Positions 34,955 through 43,444 of a DNA stretch of 64,000 nucleotides are shown here, piece by piece (position 1 is the stretch's first letter; each line of letters opens with the position of its first letter). A model generated the notes under the pieces. It had not been told where the DNA came from. It saw only the letters and a list, made by a program, of their open reading frames with translations, and did not search any database. The stretch covers positions 143,754 to 207,753 of the forward strand of contig NZ_LMCP01000004.1 in the NCBI RefSeq assembly GCF_001425625.1, in the 5' to 3' direction. A program made the translations under genes and the position numbers. Source of the stretch: Mesorhizobium sp. Root102. Lineage in GTDB: Bacteria > Pseudomonadota > Alphaproteobacteria > Rhizobiales > Rhizobiaceae.

Positions 34955-35922
34955 TGGCCAACCGTCTCCCCATCATCGTCGTCGCAGCAGCGATCATCCT
35001 GTTCCTGCTCTATTCTTCGGTCTTCGTGGTCAATGCGCGCCAGCAGGCGCTGGTGCTCAGGTTCGGCGAGATCGTCGACGTCAAGAGCAAACCCGGCATC
35101 TACTTCAAGGCGCCGTTCTCGTTCTTTGACGCCGATACGGTGCAGCTGATCGAGAACCGGGTGCTGCGCTTCGACCTCGACAACATTCGCGTCCAGGTGT
35201 CGGGCGGCAAGTTCTATGAGGTAGACGCCTTCATCGCCTATCGCATCTCGGATCCGCGCGTCTTCCGCTCTGCCGTGTCCGGTCAGATCGAGCTGGCCGA
35301 AGCCCGGCTCAGGACGCGTCTCGACGCTGCCTTGCGCCGCGTCTACGGTCTGCGCGATTTCGAAGCCGCACTCTCCGAACAGCGCGCCGTGATGATGCGC
35401 GAAGTCCGCGATCAGCTCAGGCCCGACGCCACGTCGCTTGGCCTGCAGATCGAGGATGTCCGCATTCGCCGCACCGATCTCACTGCCGAGGTTTCGCAAC
35501 AGACCTACGACCGCATGAAGGCGGAACGCCTGGCAGAGGCTGCGCGGCTGAGGGCGCGCGGCAATGAAGCGGCACAGCGCATCACGGCCCGCGCCGATCG
35601 CGAAGTGGTCGAGATCGTCGCCGAGGCGCAGAAAGAGTCGGAAATCCTGCGCGGCGAGGGCGAAGCCCAGCGCAGTGCCACCTTCGCGGGAGCGTATCAG
35701 CGCGATCCGGCCTTCTTCGACTTCTACCGGTCGATGAATGCCTATGGCACGGCGCTGGACAACACCGGGACGACGATGGTGCTGTCGCCGAACTCGGAGT
35801 TCTTCCGCTTCTTCCGCAATCCCGACGGCAGCGAGGCGCCGGCGAAGCCGGTTTCGCCGGCCCCAACCGCTCCGGCGCCGGCACCTGCCGCGCCGGCGAC
35901 ACAGCCAAGCACCGGCCAGTAG
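34954..35922 (+). CDS. hflC: FtsH protease modulator HflC
   Basis: 322 residues from the ATG at 34954, which shares its A with the hflK stop and has GGGAGG nine bases upstream; a GTG one codon earlier is possible. An N-terminal membrane helix (LPIIVVAAAIILFLLYSSVF) is followed by an SPFH domain (ARQQALVLRFGEI) and the conserved AQKESEILRGEGEAQR helix. The tail is Pro/Ala-rich. It is the partner of HflK. Confidence 0.94.
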   Translation: MANRLPIIVVAAAIILFLLYSSVFVVNARQQALVLRFGEIVDVKSKPGIYFKAPFSFFDADTVQLIENRVLRFDLDNIRVQVSGGKFYEVDAFIAYRISDPRVFRSAVSGQIELAEARLRTRLDAALRRVYGLRDFEAALSEQRAVMMREVRDQLRPDATSLGLQIEDVRIRRTDLTAEVSQQTYDRMKAERLAEAARLRARGNEAAQRITARADREVVEIVAEAQKESEILRGEGEAQRSATFAGAYQRDPAFFDFYRSMNAYGTALDNTGTTMVLSPNSEFFRFFRNPDGSEAPAKPVSPAPTAPAPAPAAPATQPSTGQ

Positions 35923-35928
35923 CTGCCG

Positions 35929-36117
35929 GTGCAGGATTTTCTCGCCGCCATGGGTCTTGTCCTTGTGATAGAAGGTCTTGTCTATGGCGGCTTTCCCGGC
36001 CTTGCCAGGAAGCTTGCCACCGAAGTGCTGTCGCTGCCCGAGAACGCGCTGCGGATTGCCGGGCTGGCGGCGATCGGCATCGGTGTCGGCATCGTCTGGC
36101 TGGTGCGAGGCGGATGA
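35929..36117 (+). CDS. DUF2065 family small membrane protein
   Basis: 62 residues with two membrane helices: DFLAAMGLVLVIEGLVYGGF and ALRIAGLAAIGIGVGIVWLV. It matches DUF2065, small inner-membrane proteins regularly encoded between hflC and degP in alphaproteobacteria. The start is GTG six bases after the hflC stop. It is probably part of the same envelope-proteolysis operon; function unknown. Confidence 0.85.
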   Translation: MQDFLAAMGLVLVIEGLVYGGFPGLARKLATEVLSLPENALRIAGLAAIGIGVGIVWLVRGG

Positions 36118-36130
36118 CGGCGGCGAGCTA

Positions 36131-36182
36131 CGATCCCGGGATACGAGCTTCGATCCTGGGATACGAGTTTCGATCCGGGATA
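36131..36182. repeat. 20-bp tandem repeat upstream of degP
   Basis: Two full units and one partial unit of cgatcccgggatacgagctt (36131-36150, 36151-36170, 36171-36182), differing by one to three bases. It lies 120-175 bases before the degP start. It may be a set of binding sites or simple repeat slippage. Confidence 0.65.
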
Positions 36183-36305
36183 ATTGATGATTTATCCTCT
36201 GCCGATAGTCGTAGCCGCAAACGTGCCGTATTTTTTGCCAACATGGCGCGACGCGGCGTTTTCGTCGAAGCGCTTTTCTTTTCAAGAATACCGGGAGGCT
36301 TCTCG

Positions 36306-37823
36306 ATGACGTCCAACACTATTTTGCGCGCGGCACGGCGGACGTTCATCGCCGGCGCGGCGGCACTTCTTGTCAGCGCCGTCGCTGTCCCGTCCTTCGT
36401 GACGCCGGCATTTGCCGCGGATGGACCCGCTTCGGTCGCCGACCTGGCGGAAGGCCTGCTCGGCGCGGTGGTCAACATCTCGACCTCGCAGACGGTCAAG
36501 GGCACTGAAGGTCCGGGCGCGGTACCGATGCCGCAATTGCCCGAGGGGTCGCCCTTCCAGGATTTCTTCGACGATTTCTTCAAGAACCGCGGCGGCGACA
36601 AGGATAATAGCGGGCAGAAGGTGCAGTCGCTGGGCTCCGGCTTCGTCATCGATGCCGAGCAAGGCATCGTCGTCACCAACAACCATGTCATCGCCGACGC
36701 CGACGACATCGAGGTCAATTTCTCCGACGGCATCACCTTGAAGGCGACGCTGGTCGGCACCGACACCAAGACCGATGTCGCCGTGCTGAAGGTCGATCCG
36801 AAGGGCCACAAGCTGACAGCCGTGAAGTTCGGCGATTCCACCAAGATGCGCGTTGGCGACTGGGTGATGGCGATCGGCAATCCGTTCGGCCTCGGCGGCA
36901 CGGTGACGGTCGGCATCGTCTCGGCCCGCAACCGAGACATCAATTCCGGCCCCTATGACGACTTCATCCAGACCGATGCCGCGATCAACCGCGGCAATTC
37001 CGGTGGACCGCTGTTCAACAGTGCGGGCGAGGTCATCGGTATCAACACAGCGATCATCTCGCCGTCCGGCGGCTCGATCGGCATCGGCTTCTCCATTCCC
37101 TCGCAGCTCGCCTCGGGCGTCGTCGACCAGTTGCGTCAGTTCGGCGAGACGCGGCGCGGCTGGCTCGGCGTGCGCATCCAGCCGGTGACCGACGACATCG
37201 CCGAGAGCCTCGGCATGGCGACCGCCAAGGGCGCGCTGGTTGCCGGCGTCATCAAGGGCGGTCCGGTCGACAATGGCACCATCCAGGCCGGCGACGTTAT
37301 CATCAAGTTCGACGGCAAGGACATCCATGAAATGCGCGACCTGCCGCGCGTGGTCGCCGAAAGCCCGGTCGGCAAGGCGGTCGATGTGCTCATCGTGCGC
37401 AAAGGTGTCGAGCAAACCGTGAAAGTGACGCTTGGCCGGCTCGAGGATGGCGAGAAGCTCGCCAGCGGCGAGGACGGCAGCAACACCGACCAGGACAAGG
37501 GCGACAAGGCTCCAGCCGTTTCGACGGCTTCGGTGCTCGGCATGACCGTGGGCGAACTGAACGACGAGACGCGCAAGAAGTTCAGCATTGCCGCCGATGT
37601 TTCCGGCGTCGTCATCACCGACGTTACCAAGGACTCTGCCGCCGCCGAGCGCGGCATTCAGCCGGGCGAGGTTATCACTGAGATCGCACAGGAATCGGTT
37701 GCCACGCCCAAGGACGTCATGGACCGGATCGGCGCCTTGAAGGAACAGGGGCGCAAGAATGCGCTGCTGATGCTGGCATCGAAGACCGGCGAGCTCAGGT
37801 TCGTGACGATCCGGATGGACTGA
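36306..37823 (+). CDS. degP: DegP/HtrA periplasmic serine endoprotease
   Basis: 505 residues from the ATG at 36306, with GGGAGG upstream; the frame is open back to 36114 but only from 36306 does a signal peptide begin (cut near AFA/AD at ~38). The trypsin-like domain has the full triad: His127 in NNHVIA, Asp157 in TKTDVAVLKV and Ser232 in GNSGGPL. Two PDZ domains follow (GWLGVRIQPV... and a second from ~390, VVITDVTKDSAAAERGI). It degrades and refolds damaged envelope proteins. It sits at the end of hflK-hflC-DUF2065. Confidence 0.95.
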   Translation: MTSNTILRAARRTFIAGAAALLVSAVAVPSFVTPAFAADGPASVADLAEGLLGAVVNISTSQTVKGTEGPGAVPMPQLPEGSPFQDFFDDFFKNRGGDKDNSGQKVQSLGSGFVIDAEQGIVVTNNHVIADADDIEVNFSDGITLKATLVGTDTKTDVAVLKVDPKGHKLTAVKFGDSTKMRVGDWVMAIGNPFGLGGTVTVGIVSARNRDINSGPYDDFIQTDAAINRGNSGGPLFNSAGEVIGINTAIISPSGGSIGIGFSIPSQLASGVVDQLRQFGETRRGWLGVRIQPVTDDIAESLGMATAKGALVAGVIKGGPVDNGTIQAGDVIIKFDGKDIHEMRDLPRVVAESPVGKAVDVLIVRKGVEQTVKVTLGRLEDGEKLASGEDGSNTDQDKGDKAPAVSTASVLGMTVGELNDETRKKFSIAADVSGVVITDVTKDSAAAERGIQPGEVITEIAQESVATPKDVMDRIGALKEQGRKNALLMLASKTGELRFVTIRMD

Positions 37824-37876
37824 GGTCCGGAAGATTCGGCAACACGACACTGACAGAAACAGGGCGGCTCTAAATC

Positions 37877-37934
37877 TTTGTTTTGACGCAATTCCGGACG
37901 GAAAACCGTTTCACACTTTTCCTGGAATTGCTCT
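37877..37934. repeat. Dispersed palindrome, copy 2 (GCAATTCC...GGAATTGC family)
   Basis: Bounded by GCAATTCC (37888-37895) and GGAATTGC (37924-37931), with the same gacggaaaacc.tttcacact core as the copy at 11661. It lies between the convergent degP and acetyltransferase genes and overlaps the last bases of the latter. Confidence 0.75.
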
Positions 37935-38505
37935 AGCGAGCCGCCCTTTTTCTTGCCTGCCAGTCCTGACGCGACAGCCTGTAGAGGACATGCCGTTTGA
38001 GATGCGGATGGCTGTCGGGAATGCTGGGGTGGTCGAAATCGCCGGACGGATCTGCGGTCATGCCGAGGCGTTGCATGACGGCGGTGGAGCGGCGGTTGGC
38101 CACGACGGCGAATGACACGATTTCATCGAGGCCAAGCGTCTCGAAGCCGTAGGCCAGCCATGCTTCGGCTGCCTCGGTGACATAGCCCTTGCTCCAGAAC
38201 TCAGGTGCCAGCCGCCAGCCGATCTCGACGGTGCCGGCCGGCAGCGATGGCACATGATCGGTGTCAAGGAGACCGATGAAGCCGATGCATTCACTGGTGG
38301 CGGTGATCTCGGCGGCGGCAAAACCGTATCCGTCCTCCGCGATCCAGGCCCGGAACTCGTCCATCTTGGCATCCGCCTCGGCGCGGTCGCGGCGGAACGG
38401 AAAGAACTCCATCACCTGTTCGTCGGAGTTGATGCGGTGGAACAGGTCGCGGTCGCGATCCTCCCAGTTGCGCAGGATCAGGCGCTCGGTACGCATTGTT
38501 TTCAT
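37933..38505 (-). CDS. GNAT family N-acetyltransferase (RimJ/RimL-like)
   Basis: 190 residues. The opening TERLILRNWEDRDRDLFHRI is the Acetyltransf_3/RimJ-RimL pattern, and GWRLAPEFWSKGYVTEAAEA is the acetyl-CoA pyrophosphate loop. NRRSTAVMQRLGM is the usual late helix. The substrate could be a ribosomal protein N-terminus, an amino acid or a drug. The start overlaps the serB stop by four bases on the same strand, so it is read through from serB. The 3' end touches the dispersed palindrome. Confidence 0.85.
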   Translation of the reverse strand: MKTMRTERLILRNWEDRDRDLFHRINSDEQVMEFFPFRRDRAEADAKMDEFRAWIAEDGYGFAAAEITATSECIGFIGLLDTDHVPSLPAGTVEIGWRLAPEFWSKGYVTEAAEAWLAYGFETLGLDEIVSFAVVANRRSTAVMQRLGMTADPSGDFDHPSIPDSHPHLKRHVLYRLSRQDWQARKRAAR

Positions 38506-39389
38506 TGCACAAACTCTTCCTGCCTGTAGCCCTGCACATAAAGCAATGCGGTCAGGTCGCCATGGTCGATGCGGATCTTTGCCTGTGCCGCGACCGTCGG
38601 TTTGGCGTGAAGCGCGATACCTGTGCCGGCCAGGCGGATCATGTCGAGATCATTGGCGCCGTCGCCGACGGCGATGGCGTCGGCGGGCGTCAGGCCGAGG
38701 CGCCGCGAAATTTCGATCAGTGCGTTGGCCTTGGCGGCGCGGCCGAGGATTGGCTCGCCGACCAGTCCGGTGAAGCGGCCGTTCTGTTCGAGCAGACTAT
38801 TGGCGCGGTTCTCCTGGAAGCCGAGCATGGCCGCAATGCGCGTCGTGAAGACCTCGAATCCGCCGGACACGAGTGCCGTCCAGGCGCCGTTGGCGCGCAT
38901 GGTCTGAACCAGAGCGCGGCCGCCCGAAGCTAGCGTCAGGCGCTTGGCGACGATGCGATCGACCACGGCGGCGTCGAGACCCTTGAGCAACGCCACCCTT
39001 TCGCGCAAGGCCGGTTCGAAGGCGATCTCGCCATTCATCGATCGCGCGGTAATCGTGGCAACCCGGTCCTTGACGCCGATCTCGTCGGCCAGCTCGTCGA
39101 TGCATTCCTGGTCGATCATGGTCGAATCCATGTCGGCAATCAGGATTTTCTTGCGGCGGGTTTCGGCCGGCTGGACGATCACGTCGACCGCCTCGGTGGC
39201 GAGGGCCGTGCGCAAGGCGGCACTCGTATCGGCAGCGCCAGCTGCCTCAGGCAGGACGAGATCGCAGGCAATCCCTTCCGCCAGCCAGACAACAGCGCTT
39301 GCGCCGACCGACCGTGACGCCATATTCGCAAGCGACAGCGACAAAGCGCGCTCAGTGGGACGGGAAACAAGCGTGGCGACAAGCGGCAT
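38502..39389 (-). CDS. serB: Phosphoserine phosphatase
   Basis: Last step of serine synthesis. 295 residues from the ATG at 39389. An N-terminal ~75-residue ACT-like region precedes the HAD core. The nucleophile motif is IADMDSTMI, then IAFEPALRERVALLKGL, the SGGFEVFT substrate loop and the acidic GDGANDLDM motif. The start codon overlaps the miaA ATG on the other strand (CATG), so the two promoters must each lie inside the other gene. The start may move inward if those ATGs are not used. The stop overlaps the acetyltransferase start. Confidence 0.93.
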   Translation of the reverse strand: MPLVATLVSRPTERALSLSLANMASRSVGASAVVWLAEGIACDLVLPEAAGAADTSAALRTALATEAVDVIVQPAETRRKKILIADMDSTMIDQECIDELADEIGVKDRVATITARSMNGEIAFEPALRERVALLKGLDAAVVDRIVAKRLTLASGGRALVQTMRANGAWTALVSGGFEVFTTRIAAMLGFQENRANSLLEQNGRFTGLVGEPILGRAAKANALIEISRRLGLTPADAIAVGDGANDLDMIRLAGTGIALHAKPTVAAQAKIRIDHGDLTALLYVQGYRQEEFVQ

Positions 39390-40323
39390 GGAACATTCCG
39401 GCGAACAGGCGGGCGAGGGCCGCGTGAAGAACGCGATCCTGATAGCCGGGCCGACCGCCAGCGGCAAGTCGGCGCTGGCGCTCGATCTGGCCGAGCGCAA
39501 GGGTGGCGTGATCGTGAACACCGATTCCATGCAGGGCTATTCGGTGCTCGACGTGTTGACCGCCCGGCCGGTGGCGGCCGATCTCGCCCGCGCACCGCAT
39601 TTCCTCTACGGCCATGTCCATCCGGCCACAGCCTATTCCACCGGCGCCTGGCTGCGCGACGTGATGAAGCTGATCGACGACGGCACGCTCTCCGGCCGGC
39701 CCGTAATTTTTGTCGGCGGCACCGGGCTCTACTTTCGCGCGTTGGCCGAGGGCATTTCAGAAATGCCAGACATTCCGCAGCGGGTCCGGGACCGCTGGCG
39801 TTACGAGTTGAAGGAGCAGGGCGCCGTCAAGCTGCACGGCCTGCTGCTGCGTGGGGATTCGGCGACCGCCATGACGCTGAAGCCAACCGACAGCCAGCGC
39901 ATCGTGCGGGCATTGGAGGTGCTCGACGCGTCGGGCCGTTCGATCCGGGAATGGCAGGCAGAACGTGGGCAGCCGCTCATCGACAGGGAGACCGCGCGTT
40001 TCTTCGTGATCGAGCCGGACCGGACGGCGCTGGTCGGCCGCATCGAAAAACGCTTCGACCAGATGCTGGACAAGGGCGCGCTGGACGAGGTCAAGCGGCT
40101 ATCGGCGCTTGGCCTCGATCCCGAATTGCCGGCGATGAAAGCGATCGGCGTTCGCGAACTGCATGCCGCGATGGCCGGAGAGATTGGTTTTCCCGAGGCG
40201 ATCGAACGCGCCAAGATCGCGACCAGGCAATATTCCAAGCGGCAGACGACCTGGTTCAGGCATCAGCTGGGGTCGGAATGGCTGAGATTGCGCCCCGGTG
40301 ATGATCTGGAAACCACGATCTGA
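39388..40323 (+). CDS. miaA: tRNA dimethylallyltransferase
   Basis: Adds a dimethylallyl group to A37 of tRNAs reading U-initial codons. 311 residues from ATG 39388. P-loop AGPTASGKSALALDL near residue 20, followed by VNTDSMQGYSVLDVLTARP, FVGGTGLYFRAL and DSQRIVRALEV. An alternative GTG at 39424 has a closer GAGGG site and begins just before the conserved NAILIAGP; with it the overlap with serB would vanish. No hfq follows. Confidence 0.92.
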   Translation: MEHSGEQAGEGRVKNAILIAGPTASGKSALALDLAERKGGVIVNTDSMQGYSVLDVLTARPVAADLARAPHFLYGHVHPATAYSTGAWLRDVMKLIDDGTLSGRPVIFVGGTGLYFRALAEGISEMPDIPQRVRDRWRYELKEQGAVKLHGLLLRGDSATAMTLKPTDSQRIVRALEVLDASGRSIREWQAERGQPLIDRETARFFVIEPDRTALVGRIEKRFDQMLDKGALDEVKRLSALGLDPELPAMKAIGVRELHAAMAGEIGFPEAIERAKIATRQYSKRQTTWFRHQLGSEWLRLRPGDDLETTI

Positions 40324-40452
40324 TCGCTTGTTTCCATTGCAACCTGAAATGTTTACCTGCAAGGAAAGGTTCTCGTTGCGGTTGTCCAAGTTAACCCTCC
40401 GTAAGCCCGCCCATGCCATAAGGTCAGTGGGCACTTTTCCATTGGGGAGCAG

Positions 40453-41244
40453 ATGCGTTTCCACAAGGCGGAATCAGCATTTTTCGTCTTTATCTTCGTG
40501 ATCCTGGCCGCTGGCCTGGTGACGCTGCATGCCTATGGGCTTCTGCAATCCTTCGCCAACGAGCTGCATACGGCTTCGGGCCTGGACAAGGTCATCTATC
40601 TCAACAAGCTTTTGTTTGCGACCGGCGTGCTCCTGGCTACGGCGCTGTTCTTCGGCATTTTCTTCATCTATCCGCTGATCCGCAAACAGGCGACGGAAGA
40701 AGGCAAGCTGCGCGCCATGACGGTTTCGCTCAGCGCCCGCTCGGAAACGCTGGAGCATGCCGCCCTGACCGACGGCCTGACCGGCATGCAGAACCGGCGC
40801 TATTTCGATGATGCGCTGAAGGAGTATCTTGAGGAATTCAGGCGCATCGAAAAGCCCGTCGGGCTGATGATCCTCGATCTCGACCATTTCAAGCAGGTCA
40901 ACGACACCCACGGCCATGACGTTGGCGACGAGGTGCTCAAGGCCGTCGCCAACTGTCTCAAGGACATGACACGCTACCACGACGTGGTGGCGCGATTGGG
41001 CGGCGAGGAGTTCGCCGTGGTCACGCCCAACATGGATGCCGAGCTTCTGGGCAAGTTTGCCGAACGCATCCGCAAGGCGATCGCCAACATGTCGGTGCTG
41101 TCAGGCAATGTCCGCCTCAAGATCACCACCAGCGTCGGGCTTGCCGTCTGGGACCGCAAGGAGACGGCGGAAGAGTTCTATCGCCGTGCCGATCGCCAAC
41201 TCTACGAGGCGAAGAGGCAAGGCCGCAACCGCGTCTGCGCCTAA
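40453..41244 (+). CDS. Membrane-bound diguanylate cyclase (GGDEF)
   Basis: 263 residues. Two membrane helices (ESAFFVFIFVILAAGLVTLH and GVLLATALFFGIFFIYPLI) flank a short ~30-residue periplasmic loop, too small for a classic sensor domain. The GGDEF domain is active-looking, with RLGGEEF (181-187) and an inhibitory I-site RYHD (174-177) five residues before it. It makes cyclic di-GMP from two GTP. It is monocistronic and followed by a MITE-like element 12 bases after the stop. Confidence 0.93.
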   Translation: MRFHKAESAFFVFIFVILAAGLVTLHAYGLLQSFANELHTASGLDKVIYLNKLLFATGVLLATALFFGIFFIYPLIRKQATEEGKLRAMTVSLSARSETLEHAALTDGLTGMQNRRYFDDALKEYLEEFRRIEKPVGLMILDLDHFKQVNDTHGHDVGDEVLKAVANCLKDMTRYHDVVARLGGEEFAVVTPNMDAELLGKFAERIRKAIANMSVLSGNVRLKITTSVGLAVWDRKETAEEFYRRADRQLYEAKRQGRNRVCA

Positions 41245-41256
41245 AATCCCATCACT

Positions 41257-41369
41257 GAATTCGTGAGGCTGGCCGGTTGGCGCCGTTTTCTGCGCTTCCG
41301 GTGCTCACGGGACTTAATGTCCGCTCCGGCTCTCGAAAACGACACCATGCGACTCAGCCTGACGAATTC
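41257..41369. repeat. MITE-like element, copy B
   Basis: 113 bp with 15-base terminal inverted repeats matching 14 of 15: GAATTCGTGAGGCTG (41257-41271) and CAGCCTGACGAATTC (41355-41369). The interior shares ctgcgcttccggtgctcacg, aatgt.cgctccg and a cgactc.gcctga end with copy A at 27762, but the outermost inverted ends differ between copies. Like copy A, it sits just after a stop codon. Confidence 0.7.
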
Positions 41370-41456
41370 CCTGACGGGATTTACCCAAGCGGTCCAGGCA
41401 GGGCGCAAGCTTGGCGCGGCTTCTCAATCAGCCGGCAGAACAACCAGGCTGCAAAC

Positions 41457-43307
41457 TCAATCGTTTTGCGGGCGCAGGCCGAAGGTTGCGGGCTTGAGAC
41501 CGTAGCGCATGTCGAAGTCGTCGTCTGATGGCGCGCGCGCGGCGGGGGGCTTGCGATAGTCGGGATCGCCCGCCTGGCGGCCTGAATCGACGACTTCCGC
41601 GAAGGCCATCGCCTGCTGCGTTGGTTTCGGCACGTTGCGCAGTCGTTCGACGATCGCCACCAGATCGACATCGTCACCAGCTTTCGAAGAGGCGGCCTCT
41701 TCGCGCTTGGCCGTGCCGGGAAGCAGGTGGCTCGGCAGTTTCTCGAACTTCAGCCGCATGGTCGTCGCCACGCCTTCGCCGAAGGCGATGGCTTCGCGCT
41801 GGCCCATGGAGGACAGGAAGGCAAGCGACGAGGCGGAGGAGTCGGCAATCGCAGATCGGATGATCGCCTGGTCCTGCTCATTGGCGAGCCGCATGGCGAA
41901 GAAGGTCGAGCATTGCGACAGAATGGTCGGGTCGAGTTCTCCAGGGCGCTGAGTGACGACGCCGAGATAGCAGCCATATTTGCGGCCTTCCTTGGCGATG
42001 CGCGACAGCGCATGCCTGGTCGGCGCGAAGCCGAGACGCGGGTCGGCCGGCATATAGCGGTGCGCTTCTTCGCACAAAAACAGCAGCTGCAGCTTGCCTT
42101 CGCTCCACAGAGCGAGGTCGAAGGCCAGGCGCGCCAGCACTGAGCAGACGGAATTGACCACTTCGGACGGCATGCCGGCCATCTCGAAGCAGGTTACCGG
42201 ACGGCCATGATGCGGCACGCGGAAGATGTTGCCGATCGTCTCGTGAATGGTGTCCTCGATCAGGCGCGAGTTGAACATGAAGCGGTAGCGTGGGTCGGCG
42301 GCCGCCGATTCGATGCGCGTCTTCAGCGATCTGAGCGTCGGGCGATCGGTTTTGCTCTCGAGCATGCCCATGCGCTCGTCGATCTGCTTGAGGAGGTCGG
42401 CGATGCGGTAAGGCACCGGCGTATCGGCGGTCAGCGCATCGCTGCCGCGCCGCAGATAGGCGCCGGAATTCGGATTGCGGTAAAGGTTCTTGGCGGCTGG
42501 AATCAGGTCGCGCAAGGCATCGATTTCTTCGGGCTCGGTCTCGCGGCCCCGGAACAGCACCTCGGCGAATTCCTCCAGCGTGAACATCCAGAACGGAAGA
42601 TCCAAGGTTTTGGAATCAACCCTGACGCAGTATTCGGGCAGCGACGCCGCGAACTCGTTGTGCGGGTCGAGGATCAGGATGCGCAGGTCGGGCCGCGCCG
42701 CGATCGATTTGCGCAAGAGCAGCGAGACGGCGGTGGATTTGCCGACGCCGGTGGTGCCGACAATGGCGAAGTGACGCGCCAGCGTATCGTCGATGGCGAT
42801 GTTTGCGGCGATCGTCTCGTCCTGCGCGAGTGTGCCGATGGTGATCGAATGACGTCCGGCGAGATCGTAGACCGCCTGCAGGTCGCGGGTGCGGATGCGG
42901 TGCGCAACGGCGCCGATATGCGGATAGGTTGTGATGCCGCGATCGAAGACCGGTCTGGCGCCGGGCTCTGTACCGTCACGCACTTCACCGACCAGTTCGA
43001 TGCTGACCTCGATCGCGTTCTGGCCCTCATTGCTCCAGGCGCGATCCGACTTGCCGATCTCGTAGACCAGGCCGACGGTTCGCGTGGATCCAAGATTGAT
43101 GGAAATCATCTTGCCGACCGTCCACAGGCCGGTCACCGCGCCGTCGACATCATCCGCATAGGCGCTGATGGTAGCGCGCGCACCATCGCATTGCACGACA
43201 TTGCCCAGAATGCGCCTGTCGTTCTGCTCGGCGTTGCGGCGTTCCTGCGATGTCGGTTCTCCAACGGAGGCTTCGCGTTCGACATACATGGACAGGCCAA
43301 TCCCCAT
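41457..43307 (-). CDS. HerA/DUF87-type ATPase
   Basis: 616 residues. An N-terminal HAS-barrel-like region (~30-130) is followed by the P-loop VGTTGVGKST (183-192), then LRILILDPHNEFAASLPEY, the Walker B LLFLCEEAHRYM, and RIAKEGRKYGCYLGVVTQRP with a late arginine finger. This is the HerA/FtsK-superfamily layout of hexameric DNA translocases. No NurA nuclease gene is adjacent, so this is the stand-alone bacterial version. The start at 43307 has AGGGG close upstream; Met7 is an alternative. The biological role in rhizobia is not established. Confidence 0.87.
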   Translation of the reverse strand: MGIGLSMYVEREASVGEPTSQERRNAEQNDRRILGNVVQCDGARATISAYADDVDGAVTGLWTVGKMISINLGSTRTVGLVYEIGKSDRAWSNEGQNAIEVSIELVGEVRDGTEPGARPVFDRGITTYPHIGAVAHRIRTRDLQAVYDLAGRHSITIGTLAQDETIAANIAIDDTLARHFAIVGTTGVGKSTAVSLLLRKSIAARPDLRILILDPHNEFAASLPEYCVRVDSKTLDLPFWMFTLEEFAEVLFRGRETEPEEIDALRDLIPAAKNLYRNPNSGAYLRRGSDALTADTPVPYRIADLLKQIDERMGMLESKTDRPTLRSLKTRIESAAADPRYRFMFNSRLIEDTIHETIGNIFRVPHHGRPVTCFEMAGMPSEVVNSVCSVLARLAFDLALWSEGKLQLLFLCEEAHRYMPADPRLGFAPTRHALSRIAKEGRKYGCYLGVVTQRPGELDPTILSQCSTFFAMRLANEQDQAIIRSAIADSSASSLAFLSSMGQREAIAFGEGVATTMRLKFEKLPSHLLPGTAKREEAASSKAGDDVDLVAIVERLRNVPKPTQQAMAFAEVVDSGRQAGDPDYRKPPAARAPSDDDFDMRYGLKPATFGLRPQND

Positions 43308-43432
43308 TTCCCCTGGAGTATCGACCCTACAGGAATGGGGTTAAGGCTGCATGAGGCCGTGTGGTGTAGAGAGGATTAAGGAGCCCGAGAAAATTGTCGC
43401 GAGACGGCTCTTTTCCCACGTCGATGTTTCGC

Positions 43433-43438
43433 TATAAT
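43433..43438 (+). promoter_or_regulatory. -10 hexamer TATAAT directly before the XRE-cupin gene
   Basis: A perfect TATAAT ends six bases before the ATG at 43445. A second ATATAATG lies at the next in-frame ATG (43457). No strong -35 is visible. Transcription from this -10 would begin at or within the start codon. Confidence 0.45.
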
Positions 43439-43444
43439 GGACGT

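Noticed and set aside
36128..36182. CRISPR-like repeat before degP
   Set aside because: The units are directly adjacent with no spacers and only about 2.6 copies, so it is a simple tandem repeat.
36282..37850. 522-codon minus-strand frame opposite degP
   Set aside because: Antisense shadow; His/Asp/Arg-rich with no domain.
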